Below are positions 13,401 through 20,219 of a stretch of DNA of 64,000 nucleotides, piece by piece. The notes beneath the pieces are model-generated. The model saw nothing but the letters and a program-made list of their open reading frames with translations, was not told where the DNA came from and did no database searches. The first letter of the stretch is position 1; every line of letters begins with the position of its first letter. The stretch lies in assembly GCA_965153355.1 (NCBI GenBank), contig OZ231128.1, positions 5,828,001 to 5,892,000 of the forward strand. Reading direction: 5' to 3'. Both the position numbers and the translations under genes were made by a program. This DNA comes from Flaccisagitta enflata (Eukaryota > Chaetognatha > Sagittoidea > Aphragmophora).

Positions 13401-15556
13401 TCTTGAACCCTCACTGACTAGTTAATACGCGCACCACTCCTAGTTTTCCATAAAAATTGAAAAAAGAAAAAAAAGTTGAAAAAAACCCCCCGTAATTTCG
13501 TTGATCTTGAAGGTGACGACGGTTTTGCGCTGGAGGGTGATATCCGCGAGGAAATGCTGAAGCCGACGGCCTCTATGACGTCGCAGAATGCCAACAATGA
13601 CAATGACAATACGGTAAGATGAAAAATAGAGAATTGAATAAGCTGAAATTTTATTTGATCATTCATGTATTCATACCTTCCTTCCTTCCTTCCTTCCTTC
13701 CTTCCTTCCTTCCTTCCTTCCTTCCTTCATTCATTCATTCATTCATTCATTCATTCATTCATTCATTCATTCGTTTATTTACTCACGCATGACTCATGCA
13801 CAATAAGAGCATTCATTCAAAGAGACACGTCTTTGGCTTGTTTGTCTTGTTTGCTTTATAATGACAACTGTCGTAATCTTTATCAATCTCTTCCCCCAAG
13901 GAACAGCTGCTGATAACCTACAGCTGGCTAAGCTACTGCGTAACTGTTACTACTTCTTTACTTCCTTGACGAGATGCTAAATAAGACATTAAGAGGGCCT
14001 TGATCTCTGTGAAACCAATTGGGGCTGTTTTTTTGATAGATCAGTAGCATAGATTCAGTAGCAAGAATATTTGTTTTGTTTCTTGGGAACATGGAATTTA
14101 TTCTAACAACAAACCTGCGCTACAGAATGTTTTTCACAATGATTATCTTTTTTTTCTTCTTAAAACATACATAATATTATAATAATGATATGAATATTCT
14201 GTACACATGTAATAATTTCAAGAAGAGATCATTCAAAATCAGATAAAGAAAAAACTTGTGATGGAAAGATAAGAAAATGCCATAACACAATCTTCAGACG
14301 TTCCTGTGATAAGTACTAAATTTCTTTTTTTTATATACGCTATTTTGCTTTGCATCATTTTTACATTATGTATTATTCAACATAGAGGAAAATTAAAGTG
14401 AAAATCATACATGTTTATGGCAGGAAGGTGCATCTTGAGAAATTTTGCTCGCAGGAAGCAAAACATTTTGTTGAGCCCTTGTTTACATTTATGTAGATGA
14501 GAGCTCTTTAGGTCATGTCATTATAACACGAACAACGTTTCTTAAATGTAAAAAAGGGAATCAGCGCAAAACTCCTTTGCAAACAAATCAACGTTTTCCG
14601 CCCAATACTTTAATTTCTGCATTTTTTTATTGAAGATAAAAACAAATTCAATGGGGACTGTAATTAAAATTAGATTTTCTTGTTCCAATAAATCTTAATA
14701 AAAAGTATTCTCTAAACAAGAATACTGCTCCCGGAGTGTGAAGTCATGCTAATTAATACAGTACAAAGCGGGCTATAGAATTATGGTTTCAATCACATAA
14801 CAGGGTGTTCAAAAAATCTGTAATTGCTTCATGTAACAAAAATTGCTTTTAAAAGTGGCCCAGGATAATGATAGTTATACTGGAAGCTAGAATTACCTAT
14901 AACTCTTATTTGTATCCTTTGTGACTACAAGAGTCAAATGATTTGAGGGTAATATTTTGATCTTGACAAGATCTTATTCTATGGGCAAAAAAAAAGGTAA
15001 ATGATAAATTTTTGTAATTGCAACTATTTTAAAATGACTTTCTCAGCCTTGTACACACTATGCTGAAGGAGATAATTGAAATCAACATGAATGCAGCTCA
15101 CTCAAGCAAAAAACTGAGCGTGAAAGGTGAAAAAACTTGAGAATTAGTGTTTGGGAATAAATTCTTTTGAAGAAATGTTTTATTAGGGTTAAATTTACTT
15201 GAAAACTCTTATTTTTGACTCGGCAATTTTTTGTGAATTTAGGTTTCAAATTTGAATATGTTTATACATACTATTTACACTTTGAAATTCATTAATTATA
15301 CAAAGGTTTATAGGAAAAGTTACTGTCAATAACAGATTTTTTTTTCACTCAGTTGTATTCTATCATTGCACAAATTGATTTGGGAGATGAGAGGTCATTG
15401 ATTGCAAACTATAAACAGGTCTTAATGCTATTTTATTGCATTATGGTCTCAATTACACTTAATATTATTGCACAGATTGATTTGGGAGATGAGACACCAC
15501 TGATTGCAAAACCAATCATCCAACCATCCTGGTCCGTCACTTCAGCTCTCTCTTAA
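269..15556 (+). CDS. ADAM/reprolysin-like protein, 3' part of a multi-exon gene
   Basis: Seen: phase-compatible exons at 269-549, 1066-1196, 2109-2142, 3338-3500, 4249-4841, 5739-5870 and 9052-9174, with probable additional exons 13513-13613 and 15353-15556; a shorter form would stop at 9188. In order they encode the CVMSP Met-turn end of an M12B metalloprotease, a disintegrin domain ([22 protein letters not shown]), and an ADAM cysteine-rich domain ([29 protein letters not shown]). Known: this order is typical of ADAMs and P-III-type reprolysins, which are extracellular zinc endopeptidases. The zinc-binding HExxHxxGxxH exon lies upstream of the window, so activity cannot be judged. The cysteine-rich domain is interrupted by a ~190-residue acidic and serine-rich stretch. 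No EGF repeat is seen and no secure membrane helix. Introns hold many repeats but splice phases are preserved, so the gene looks live. Confidence 0.8.
771..1065 (+). repeat. TCTG/TC microsatellite ending in a splice acceptor
   Basis: About 295 bp of TCTG, TC and a short TG run, ending directly in CCAG of ADAM exon B. It supplies the whole polypyrimidine tract of that intron. Confidence 0.95.
1066..1196 (+). CDS. ADAM exon B: second half of disintegrin domain
   Basis: The acceptor AG is the end of the long TC microsatellite itself (tctctccag), and the donor is AAG|gtgagc. Joined to exon A in phase 1 the motif reads [14 protein letters not shown], followed by a [11 protein letters not shown] and NGTPCK run. 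The C-x2-C-x5-GxxC spacing is the classic disintegrin core. The usual integrin-binding or ECD-type tripeptide position falls in a [10 protein letters not shown] acidic stretch. The pyrimidine tract of this splice site is entirely made of microsatellite, so tract length could affect exon inclusion. Confidence 0.8.
1434..1660 (-). mobile_element. GCAGCGGCC-family element, short subtype
   Basis: GGGCAGCGGCCCCGGAGG with GATGACCTATGATT and CACAGGACAATTTT, followed by the partner half TCGTCCTGTGTAGAATCATA and then GGGGCATTGGGTACCGCTGA. This is the same layout as 12090-13303 without the 21-bp minisatellite core. It lies in an ADAM intron. Confidence 0.55.
1786..1977 (+). mobile_element. HINE-like element, subfamily C
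   Basis: 5' end CAAGGCCAACACCT, subterminal AGTCGAGTGCGGTTGT, internal AAAAGAC and AAATGAC motifs, a GACGGACC-type tetranucleotide tract, then palindrome GTCGCGTGCACGCGAC and TAAAA. Confidence 0.65.
2109..2142 (+). CDS. ADAM exon C: 34-nt micro-exon
   Basis: A 34-nt exon lies between ccatttag and the perfect donor gtaagt at 2143. It encodes [12 protein letters not shown] and links NGTPCK of exon B to GCRSQTNGC of exon D, rebuilding the expected pattern of the start of the cysteine-rich domain (in family members roughly GTPC-x6-9-CY-x-G-x-C). It begins in phase 0 and ends in phase 1, which matches both neighbours. Support is phase plus family pattern; no transcript is available. Confidence 0.7.
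2323..2661 (+). mobile_element. HINE-like element, subfamily D
   Basis: 5' end CAAGCCCAAGAGGGCAAC can fold as a GCCC/GGGC hairpin. The subterminal CAGTCGCGTGC pairs in reverse with the 3' palindrome GTCGCGTGCACCCGAC. The interior is a degenerate expansion of AAATGTTAAA, and the GGACCGACC tract is short. Confidence 0.65.
2968..3281 (+). mobile_element. hAT-like MITE with perfect 8-bp target duplication
   Basis: Terminal inverted repeats CAGGGGTGTATATAGTTGCA and, reversed, CAGGCCTGTATATAGTTGCA bound a 314-bp element with no coding capacity. The 8-bp duplication CAATGACA flanks it at 2960-2967 and 3282-3289. An 8-bp duplication with CAGG ends is typical of the hAT superfamily. It sits in the intron before ADAM exon D. 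Confidence 0.85.
3338..3500 (+). CDS. ADAM exon D: cysteine-rich domain, first part
   Basis: Acceptor gacgaag, then [20 protein letters not shown] continuing to [19 protein letters not shown], ending in phase 2 before gtatgg at 3501. The C-Q-x-x-F/W-G-P block is the standard opening of the ADAM cysteine-rich domain. The donor gtatgg is weaker than consensus but is the only one that keeps frame with exon E (codon TGG formed across the junction). A long TTG tract starts 15 nt after the donor. Confidence 0.78.
3515..3805 (+). repeat. TTG trinucleotide tracts
   Basis: Two long TTG tracts (about 3517-3612 and 3652-3805) with a short unique break lie in the intron after ADAM exon D. The apparent poly-Cys, poly-Val, poly-Leu, poly-Gln and poly-Asn frames are artefacts of the repeat. 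Confidence 0.95.
4055..4234. mobile_element. Short TA-target MITE, pogo/Tigger-like ends
   Basis: Inverted ends CGGTTAAACCCTGCTCTAACGG and their imperfect reverse partner (CAGTTGAACCCCGATCTTACGG) are bounded by TA. The GAACCnnGATATAACGG style of end is typical of pogo/Tigger-like elements. It ends 14 bases before the ADAM exon E acceptor, so it supplies part of that splice-site context. Confidence 0.65.
4249..4841 (+). CDS. ADAM exon E: cysteine-rich domain with acidic/Ser-rich insertion
   Basis: The acceptor attccacag is followed by [17 protein letters not shown] and [16 protein letters not shown]. The ACGALIC block matches the conserved CGxLxC segment of the cysteine-rich domain. It is followed by ~190 residues with no counterpart in typical family members: a basic stretch, Asp/Glu runs near 4449-4545, a poly-Ser run near 4640-4710 encoded by TCG repeats, and a helical [20 protein letters not shown] segment. 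I end the exon at CAAG|gttgct (4841), because phase 1 there fits exon F; that donor is weak. Without splicing the frame runs through a GAT tract as poly-Asp and stops at 4927. Confidence 0.7.
4798..4961 (+). repeat. 52-bp duplication flanking a GAT microsatellite in ADAM exon E
   Basis: The block starting GTCGGGATTGATCAG at 4798 is repeated at 4910 with one visible change (GCGAAAC to GTGAAAC). Between them lie about 17 GAT units. Both copies contain the CAAG|gttgct donor candidate. The second copy is in a different frame relative to the GAT tract and hits TGA at 4925 if read through. Confidence 0.9.
4970..5112 (+). repeat. A/G-rich degenerate GAAAAA tract
   Basis: A purine-only stretch of AAG, GAAA and AAAAAG units in the ADAM intron between exons E and F, directly before a HINE-like element. 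Confidence 0.8.
5114..5429 (+). mobile_element. HINE-like element, AGTGCG subfamily
   Basis: 5' CAAGGCCAAGTGAAGGCC, subterminal AAGTGCGCCTCG, a GAAT tetranucleotide tract (5172-5271), a CCGA tract (5358-5392), and 3' palindrome AGTGCGAGGACGCACT followed by TAAA. Both ends use AGTGCG where other subfamilies use GTCGCG. Confidence 0.6.
5463..5632 (+). repeat. GAA trinucleotide microsatellite
   Basis: About 170 bp of AAG/GAA units in the ADAM intron, directly after the HINE-like element ending at 5429. Long purine tracts of this kind can form triplex DNA. Confidence 0.95.
5739..5870 (+). CDS. ADAM exon F: linker before final cysteine-rich block
   Basis: Acceptor gatatttcag and donor TCAG|gtaaac are both good. 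The 132-nt exon encodes [28 protein letters not shown] and [16 protein letters not shown]. There are no cysteines. Its phase (two bases in, one base out) fits exon E ending at 4841 and exon G starting at 9052. The intron after it is 3.2 kb and carries a HINE-like element and a nest of transposons. Confidence 0.75.
5899..6090 (-). mobile_element. HINE-like element, subfamily A
   Basis: Inverted copy with TTTTTAGTCGCGTGCTACGTGAC at its left, a GTCGGTCTGTCC tract, CACACTACTTTTTT, and right end CCACCCGCACGAGAC plus GTAGCCGTGTATCCGGTCTTG. It lies 28 bp after the ADAM exon F donor. Confidence 0.7.
6455..7863 (-). mobile_element. GCAGCGGCC-family element with 21-bp core
   Basis: Left half GGGCAGCGGCCCTGAAGGGG with GTCCTGTAGACCACAGG; right half CTGTGTTCTACAGGACTTTG, then GTATCGCTGACCACATATTG and GCCCTTGAGCGACCTG. 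Inside are a 21-bp minisatellite (about 7470-7720) and a truncated hAT-like MITE remnant (about 7025-7232). Confidence 0.7.
7470..7725 (+). repeat. 21-bp minisatellite, AGGCCTGAAATCTGCCCTCTC type
   Basis: About twelve degenerate units built on CAGGCCTGAAATCTGCCCTCT form the core of a GCAGCGGCC-family element. The palindromic AGGCCT lies in most units. The units are adjacent without spacers, so this is not a CRISPR. Confidence 0.9.
7864..8577 (-). mobile_element. GCAGCGGCC-family element with 21-bp core
   Basis: Directly follows the previous copy. It has GGGCAGCGGCCCCGAAGGGG, GTCCTGTAGAACACAGG and CGTTTGTCCGTTCGTCCG, about 15 units of CAGGCCTCAAATCTGGCCTCT, then the inverted half with CTGTGTTCTACAGGACTTTG and the CTTGGGCGACCTG end. 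Confidence 0.8.
7980..8300 (+). repeat. 21-bp minisatellite, AGGCCTCAAATCTGGCCTCTC type
   Basis: The same periodicity as 7470-7725 but with TCAAATCTGG replacing TGAAATCTGC, so the two neighbouring arrays homogenised separately. Confidence 0.9.
9052..9188 (+). CDS. ADAM exon G: last cysteine-rich block, alternative 3' end
   Basis: Acceptor tttgccag, then [19 protein letters not shown], the canonical final motif of the ADAM cysteine-rich domain, then [16 protein letters not shown]. Two endings are possible. Reading on gives KTE and a stop at 9186-9188. A good donor AAAT|gtaaga at 9174/9175 (phase 1) would instead join exon H at 13513 in frame. The last 60 bases are the founder copy of the 58-bp tandem array that follows. 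I favour alternative ends but cannot prove either. Confidence 0.72.
9129..9650 (+). repeat. 58-bp tandem array, nine copies, founded in ADAM exon G
   Basis: Copies begin with GATCCT at 9129, 9187, 9245, 9303, 9361, 9419, 9477, 9535 and 9593. The first is coding. Each copy carries an acceptor-like CTACCTCAG, a 33-nt piece of the coding end, and the donor-like AAATGTAAGA. Because 58 is not a multiple of 3, each copy also ends its own frame with GAATGA. The last copies are the most diverged (TTTCATGTAAG). Confidence 0.95.
9664..9811 (-). mobile_element. HINE-like element, degenerate
   Basis: Left palindrome TTGCATGCGCTGCAA, a GTCCGTCCGTTCGTCGG tract and right end GACCTACTTGGCCTTG, which matches the right end of the element at 37011-37123. 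Confidence 0.5.
9813..9954 (-). mobile_element. HINE-like element, subfamily E (GATGCG)
   Basis: Left end TTAAGATGCGTCCTTGCATC (imperfect palindrome) and AAGAGGGTCTG, a GTCGGTTGGTCC tract, a 24-A run, and right end GGCATTGTTGCCCAATCGGGCTTG, the 5' hairpin type of the copy at 59801-60090. It abuts the preceding element. Confidence 0.6.
10192..10437 (+). repeat. GAT trinucleotide microsatellite
   Basis: About 245 bp of GAT interrupted by repeated GACGTTGCATAAT motifs, so the tract itself has been duplicated in blocks. Poly-His/Ile/Ser frames here are spurious. Confidence 0.95.
10512..10755 (-). mobile_element. HINE-like element, subfamily B/D
   Basis: Left palindrome GTCGCGGACACGCGAC, GTCGGTCGGTCG tract, an internal duplicated GTAGTGCCGAGTTCTG, and right end CAACCGTCCGCGA with GCCCTGTTTTGGGCTAG. 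The subterminal copy TCCGCGA matches the palindrome arm. Confidence 0.6.
10785..11003 (-). mobile_element. HINE-like element, GTTGCG subtype
   Basis: Left GTTGTAGACACGCAAC and TATAAGAGGCTTTGTCC, tetranucleotide tract, GTCGAAAAGCGGGAAAA, and right CCTGCCCACCCGTCCGCAAC. The CAAGG end is not visible. The sibling is at 46939-47140. Confidence 0.55.
11134..11394 (+). mobile_element. HINE-like element, subfamily C
   Basis: CAAGGCCAACACCTTACAG, subterminal TCGCGTGCGGTTGT, AGACTAAA repeats, AAATGACTT repeats, ACCGACCGACC tract, then GTCGCGTGCACGCGAC and TTAAAA. A clean full-length copy. Confidence 0.7.
11400..11490 (+). repeat. Dispersed repeat shared with 62560-62640
   Basis: The block CTCATTTCTGTATAGTATAT, GCTTCCACTCATA and CCAATTTTAGGTACGACCT occurs almost unchanged at 62560-62640, each time near a HINE-like element. 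An open frame follows here ([17 protein letters not shown]) but lacks a matching copy at 62.6 kb. Confidence 0.7.
11545..11694 (+). other. Coding-like Lys/Asp-rich segment, possible exon
   Basis: One frame reads [20 protein letters not shown] and then [17 protein letters not shown] before a gtaaat donor-like site at about 11692. It has a basic, charged composition unlike the repeats. No convincing acceptor or phase partner was found, so I leave it as a candidate only. Confidence 0.25.
12170..12660 (+). repeat. 21-bp minisatellite, CCAAATCAGGCCTCTCAGACC type
   Basis: About 23 units. A block of several units is itself duplicated: the run through CCCCAACTCAGGCCTCCCAG appears near 12299 and again near 12488, showing segmental amplification within the array. 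Confidence 0.9.
12707..13152 (+). mobile_element. GCAGCGGCC-family element, complete and nested
   Basis: Begins CAGGTCGCCCAAAGGCAATA with GGCCAGCGATACCTGTTGCC, then GCAGCAGCCCTGAAGAGGAC, AGAACACAGGGGACTTTCG and a CGTCCGTCC tract, a 21-bp array (12885-13095), and ends with CTGTGTTCTACAGGAT and CCCCTTCGGGGCCGCTGCCC. Confidence 0.75.
13513..13613 (+). CDS. Probable ADAM exon H: acidic tail
   Basis: Acceptor gatcttgaag and strong donor ACG|gtaaga frame a 101-nt open segment encoding [20 protein letters not shown] and [13 protein letters not shown]. It starts in phase 1, which fits the 9174 donor, and ends in phase 0, which fits 15353. Composition is clearly coding-like, unlike the surrounding repeats. 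Assignment to the ADAM gene rather than a separate gene is inference from phase and order only. Confidence 0.45.
13674..13772 (+). repeat. CTTC then CATT microsatellite
   Basis: A CTTC tract passes straight into a CATT tract, just after the donor of probable ADAM exon H. Confidence 0.95.
13900..15350. other. Intronic or intergenic AT-rich DNA, nothing recognised
   Basis: No convincing exon, repeat family or RNA gene was seen between about 13.9 and 15.3 kb. A CAGGGTGTTCAAAAA end at about 14803 resembles TA-target MITE ends, but no partner with extended similarity was found. Confidence 0.5.
15353..15556 (+). CDS. Probable terminal exon I with internal duplication
   Basis: An excellent acceptor (pyrimidine run, cactcag) opens a frame that reads [20 protein letters not shown] and stops at 15556. 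The block [10 protein letters not shown] is encoded twice (around 15362-15411 and 15466-15515), separated by a hydrophobic stretch [16 protein letters not shown] second acceptor-like cacag precedes the second copy at 15478, and a CAG|gtctta donor-like site follows the first. It may be a tandemly duplicated terminal exon or a single exon with a membrane helix. Phase 0 matches exon H. Confidence 0.4.
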   Translation: MYSIIAQIDLGDERSLIANYKQVLMLFYCIMVSITLNIIAQIDLGDETPLIAKPIIQPSWSVTSALS

Positions 15557-15997
15557 CGGCGTTTCAGCGAATGATTGTGCAACTCAAAGAGAAGCGGAAA
15601 ATGTAATTTATTAGTCGTTACCAAGGATAGATAACACTCAAACAATTCTCAATCTGTTCATTCTTTTAAAAAAGAGTTGGTTTTGCACTTGTTAACAAAT
15701 TTTGTAGAGTTTCTGTTTCCTGATAAATCGTCTTTAAATTCGTGCCTGAACGTAAACTGTTGGTGGAATATAATTGCCTTTGTAGTCTGCAAATGTTTCT
15801 TCTGGCTGGTCTGAGTATAATAATTCATTTGTGCTAGTCCAAAATAAGATTGTTTATTGTTTATAAGAAAGTATTATTGTTACTCTATACAAAAAAAATG
15901 TAATTGTAAAACGTAGTGCGTGACTGCTGCCCTGTTGGGCCAGCTCTGATTAGCTTGGTACAAAAAGGTGCGTCCATTCGCCTGTCTGTCACTTAGA

Positions 15998-17087
15998 TCA
16001 CGCTCGCATCCGGCATTTCTTGTGGATAAAGATACAATGAACTGTGGCAATTTCCAAAATTCCACAAAAACAATAGCAGTATCGTGACCAATCGACACCC
16101 GCTGTGGAGGTAAAACAATCACGAAAGTCATATATATTTGTTATCTCTTTAAATTTAGTATTGCAATGGTCGATATTGTTGATACCTAGCGTAATAAAAA
16201 CCACGTTCAAGATTCGCGAAGAGAATTTTAGAAACAAAGCCAAGATTAAAACATAGATCAAGAAAACAAGATGCTGATGCTTTTTGTTAGCTCCTGTAGT
16301 GGAATTGCCATTTTGGAATTGATCACTGTTACGCAAAGACAAAAGCGCATGAATTCCGTGATACAAAACAGATAAAAAGATAAGCAAACTGACCATAGAA
16401 TTGATAGGAACTGCCTGCAAATTCCACCATTGCCACCAAGGGTCTTGAATGAAAAGATCAAGCTTTTGTAAGCTCAATAAAAGAGTGACAATGATAACAA
16501 AAACTGCATGCGTTTTCACAAAAGATAGCAGTTTGTACTCTCTTTTCTTCATTTTAACTAAACATTCATACAATTCGCGTATTAACACAAGCGATGTCAC
16601 TTCATCCAAAGTTGCAAACAGATTCGATAGAGTGGAAAGAACTTTTGTAATCTTGCTCGTGCCGTTTGAGTTCTGCCTTATTTTGTACTTTAATTTCGAG
16701 TCTTGCTTTTTCAAAATTGTACTTAGTCTCAAATTTTTGCGAGGGAGCTCCATAAAAAAAGGATATCACTTCTGGTAGAACAGAAAACATAGAGGCAATA
16801 AACAGCATGACCAACTTGGTCATATAGATATGCCTGGTGATACCAATGGTTATCAATGGAGTAAGAATGAGAAAGATGATGCACAGGATCAAAATGGATA
16901 TTTCAGGTGACAGTGTTTTCATCAATTCAGTGAGGGAATTCTGTTCCTTATTTGCCGCTAAAAGATCATCATTGTCGGTGTACAAATCTTTGCTCTCCAA
17001 CATTTCCTCCACTTCTTCAAAGATTTTTGATAGATAGTCGTCATTGTAATAAAAGTCGAAATTTTTCTCTGCTCCAAATTCTTCCAT
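15998..17087 (-). CDS. Divergent seven-helix receptor-like protein, frame broken at a T7 run
   Basis: Reading from ATG at 17087, an acidic N-terminus (about 70 residues) is followed by hydrophobic helices ISILILCIIFLILTPLITIG and MLFIASMFSVLPEVISFF. At 16754-16760 (seven T in the sense strand) the frame must shift by one base to continue from ATGGAGCTC to a stop at 15998. The second part has helices near VFVIIVTLLLSL, SLLIFLSVLYHGIHALLSL, VFLIYVLILALFL and CFCGILEIATVHCIFI, and a TSLVLIRELYECLVKMKK segment placed like the end of helix 3 in class A GPCRs (ELY in place of DRY). The combined length would be about 362 residues. Class A membership is inference. It could be a pseudogene or carry a sequencing error in the homopolymer. 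Confidence 0.45.
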
Positions 17088-17228
17088 TACCTTCTGCTTT
17101 GTGTGTCTTACTGAGGTTTGTGGTAGTACACGCTCTTGGCTGAGTAACAACGGGTTATTTTTTTCTGAGGCTCAATGTTGTTATCTGAAAAACTATATGA
17201 GGCTCAAACCATTGCTAAACTGTTGTTA

Positions 17229-17662
17229 TTTTTAGTCGCGTGCACGCGACTCTACACCTTGCCAGGTCGGTCGGTAAGTCGGTCGGTCCATCCGTAATAT
17301 TCTTAAAATTATAACTTTTTAAGGTTTTTTAAGGTAATTTAGGGCACTCTAGGGTATTTCAGGGTACTTTAGGGTACTTTAGGGCATTTAGGATATTTGA
17401 GTTTTTCTAGGTACTAAAGGTACTTTAGGGTACTTTCAGATATTTTCGGGTACTTCTAGGTATTTTTGTGTATTTTTGGGTATTTCTGGGTATATTTGAG
17501 TATTTTTGGGCGTTTTTGGGTATTGTATAGTACCAATATTGTATAGATATTGTATCGATATTGTATCCTCATTGTATCAATACATATCGCGTGGCCTTGG
17601 GGGGTAGGAACTCTTTTGTTTGTCATTTCCAGACGCACGCGACTGTTGCCCTCTTGGGCTTG
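17229..17662 (-). mobile_element. HINE-like element, subfamily D, long
   Basis: Left TTTTTAGTCGCGTGCACGCGAC, GTCGGTCGGTAAG tract, an interior of degenerate TTTAGGGTACTT and TTTTTGGGTATT units (17330-17525), and right CAGACGCACGCGACTGTTGCC with CCTCTTGGGCTTG. The right end is the exact reverse of the 5' end at 2323. Confidence 0.7.
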
Positions 17663-17900
17663 TTTTCTCATCAATCTCCTAATATAACGATTGATTAGGA
17701 TGTCTGTACCATCATTCCTTTCGCTGCTTTGTCTGGAATGACAGGGAACTAGAGAAGGAATGAATTAAACGAGAACAACCATTCAAAATCAGGAACAAAG
17801 TATTGTTATAACTAAAATACAGTAGAAAAAGCCACCTCTTCTATGAAACCACCGCAAGTTACAATTGAATGCAACGGAAATTATAGCAATTCTAAGAGAA

Positions 17901-18084
17901 CAAGGCCGGATACACGGCCAATACCAGTCGCGGACGGGTGGGCAGGGGCGGAAACACTGGTTTTTCCACTTTTCAACTCGTGCTTACCGACGGACGGACG
18001 GACAGACGGACGGACGGACGGACGGACGGACGGACGGATGGACGGACAAAGCCTCTTATAGAGTCGCTCGTCCGCGACTAAAAA
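17901..18084 (+). mobile_element. HINE-like element, subfamily B (GTCGCGGAC)
   Basis: CAAGGCCGGATACACGGCC, subterminal CAGTCGCGGACGGGTGGG, CAGGGGCGGAAAC, a GGAC/GGACA tract of about 50 bp, and 3' palindrome GTCGCTCGTCCGCGAC with TAAAA. Confidence 0.7.
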
Positions 18085-18238
18085 TTGTTATTGGTTGGAT
18101 TTGAGGCTGAAATGTTGTTATATTTTTTATTTTCTGAGGCTGATGATGTTGCTAGAAATGTTCTCATTTTTTTTTACATTTTGAGCCTCAACGTTGTTAT
18201 AAAGAAGGTTGTTACTCAGCAAAGTGCGTGTAAGCCTT

Positions 18239-18239
<1 letters not shown>

Positions 18240-18291
<52 letters not shown>
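18240..18291 (+). repeat. GT dinucleotide microsatellite
   Basis: About 26 GT units. Confidence 0.95.
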
Positions 18292-18292
<1 letters not shown>

Positions 18293-18299
18293 TTTCGAA

Positions 18300-19570
18300 T
18301 GGATTTGAGTTTGAGGTTCATTGTCGGAAGAATAGTGAAATCATCAATCAACAACATTGGCATATTTGAGCATAAGTGTATGGCGTGGAATCTCAAAGGG
18401 CCGTCGGCAACCAGTTTCAACAACATTGAAAAATTTGAGTAAAATCAATCATCCAAAATCTCGAATAAAATAACAAAACTACAAGGAGGATTCTACAAAA
18501 GAAATAGATATAAAACCGGCCTACCACCCAACTGGGCTACCGGCATTGACATGGCTTTTGATAACGCAATTTGGTAACTTCATTTGACAACAATGTCAGA
18601 TTGTAACCCTTCACCCTAAAACATTTTGCTCTTTGGGCTTCTTGGACCCTTGATACTTTTTTTGCTCCTCTCCATCAGCCATCACTTTGACTAGTTTTTG
18701 AACACCCAGTATCTAAAATTGAGTGGTTTTATAACAAGGATATCTTTGATTTTCTGTTGCGACTTACCTCGAGAGCACATCAACGATATCATCAAAGCAA
18801 AAGAGTTTGTATCGTTTACATCCACTTTTATACAAAATTGATCATAAATGCATCAGATGAATTCAATTAGTATATATGTCGGGTGATCGACATTTCGGTG
18901 ATGAATATTTTGAATTCTGCCGATATGCCGTGGTTTGATGTATCATTCAGGTATGTCAAATACGGGTGATGACTGAGTTTGAGACCATGACGCTGACGCA
19001 AGATGGGGCTGTTGATTCTAAAATGATCACCGTTTCCCTTTTTCCAAAATTCAATTGGCAACTTTTTTTTTTCCGCGATCGAAATCTAATCCAATGTCTG
19101 CACTCTCGTTCGCCAAGAAACAAATTTATGAATCAAACGAGACCATTTTAATATTTCATTGAATATGATATGATTAACTCAGACACTTTTCTGTGAAGCT
19201 TCATAAAGGATAGCAGCATTACAATGTAATTGGAATGTCCCAGTAGGATGAAAAGTAGAAATCGTGATTACAACGTTATGCAAATTAGGGGCAAAACAGG
19301 GTTTTTAAAAAAACGGAAGATGACAGAAATTTGAAAAAAGAAAAACGGTGGAGGCAGTTAAATGAGTAACCCCATGATGCCCTAGCGTTATACTCTCAGG
19401 GATTAATGTTTTGCATATTGACACACCCGAATGTATCATGCACATTGATTTAATGCGCCATTGCATTTGCCATTAGGAATTCCAAAACCATTAGGTAATC
19501 ATGACCGAGTAGCCTTTTGACGTCATAATAATGTAATTACAGTTGCTCCAAATCGTTCACATCATATCAT
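18300..19570. other. Unassigned DNA with one ancient repeat
   Basis: No gene was recognised. The stretch 19318-19440 shares AATGTTTTGCATATTG, CCTAGCGTTAT and an ACAC-CCGA block with 36465-36575, so an old dispersed repeat is present. Confidence 0.5.
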
Positions 19571-19738
19571 AACAATTAAGACGGCGTCCCTCCGAAGCCA
19601 ACATTTGTGTTTCAAAGAAGGTCAAAATGGAAAAAATGAATGAATGAAAATGCAAAAACAAGTGAATAAAAGTGACCGAGATAGGTCAGATACAATATTC
19701 AAAAGAAAAATTTGCATTTATTTAGCAAGAGGACCAAG

Positions 19739-20219
19739 TGCTTGAGTAACTGGCTACTTTAGGCTTGAGGCAAATGAGCGGGCATCGAGATATAACAAAA
19801 TAGGCTTTATTACATCAACCATATGGAGCGAATCGTCAAACTGAAGGAAGGGACAAAATGAGGGAAAACATTAGGCCAATGCTAAGGGGTTACAAAAGAG
19901 AAATACGACAAATATCATATCAACTTAATACTACAACGCTTCTTACCACACTAGGACGATGCCGATGAACAGCTACTGAATAGACAGACTGCGCACTGGC
20001 ATTTAAAGGATCTAAAGAATCTACACTCAGACAGCTCTAACCAATGACAGCTCACGGGTCACGCACAGCTGCGATGACAGCCAATAGAACGATAACATGC
20101 TTCACCTATGACGTCATAAGCCAATGAACGACGAGCAACGGCAATGAACATTCACGAGGCAACGCTAATGAATCTCGATAGATGGCGGGCGGGTAAAAAG
20201 AACATCGGCTTATCATACA
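19739..20219 (-). repeat. BEL/Pao 3' LTR
   Basis: 481 bp beginning (minus strand) TGTATGATAAGCCGATG and ending CTCAAGCA. Seen on the minus strand: a TTTAAA TATA-like box, an AATAAA signal at 19806-19811, several ATTGG (CCAAT) boxes and a perfect TGACGTCA cAMP-response-type site at 20109-20116. Confidence 0.95.

Noticed and set aside
17088-17150. Upstream extension of the receptor-like frame to a TTG at 17150
   Set aside because: No ATG there and composition is not distinctive; ATG at 17087 is preferred.
14803-18710. Possible 3.9-kb transposon with CAGGGTGTTCAAAAA ends enclosing the receptor-like gene
   Set aside because: Only about 15 bp match between the two ends and the next bases differ completely; no clear TA duplication.
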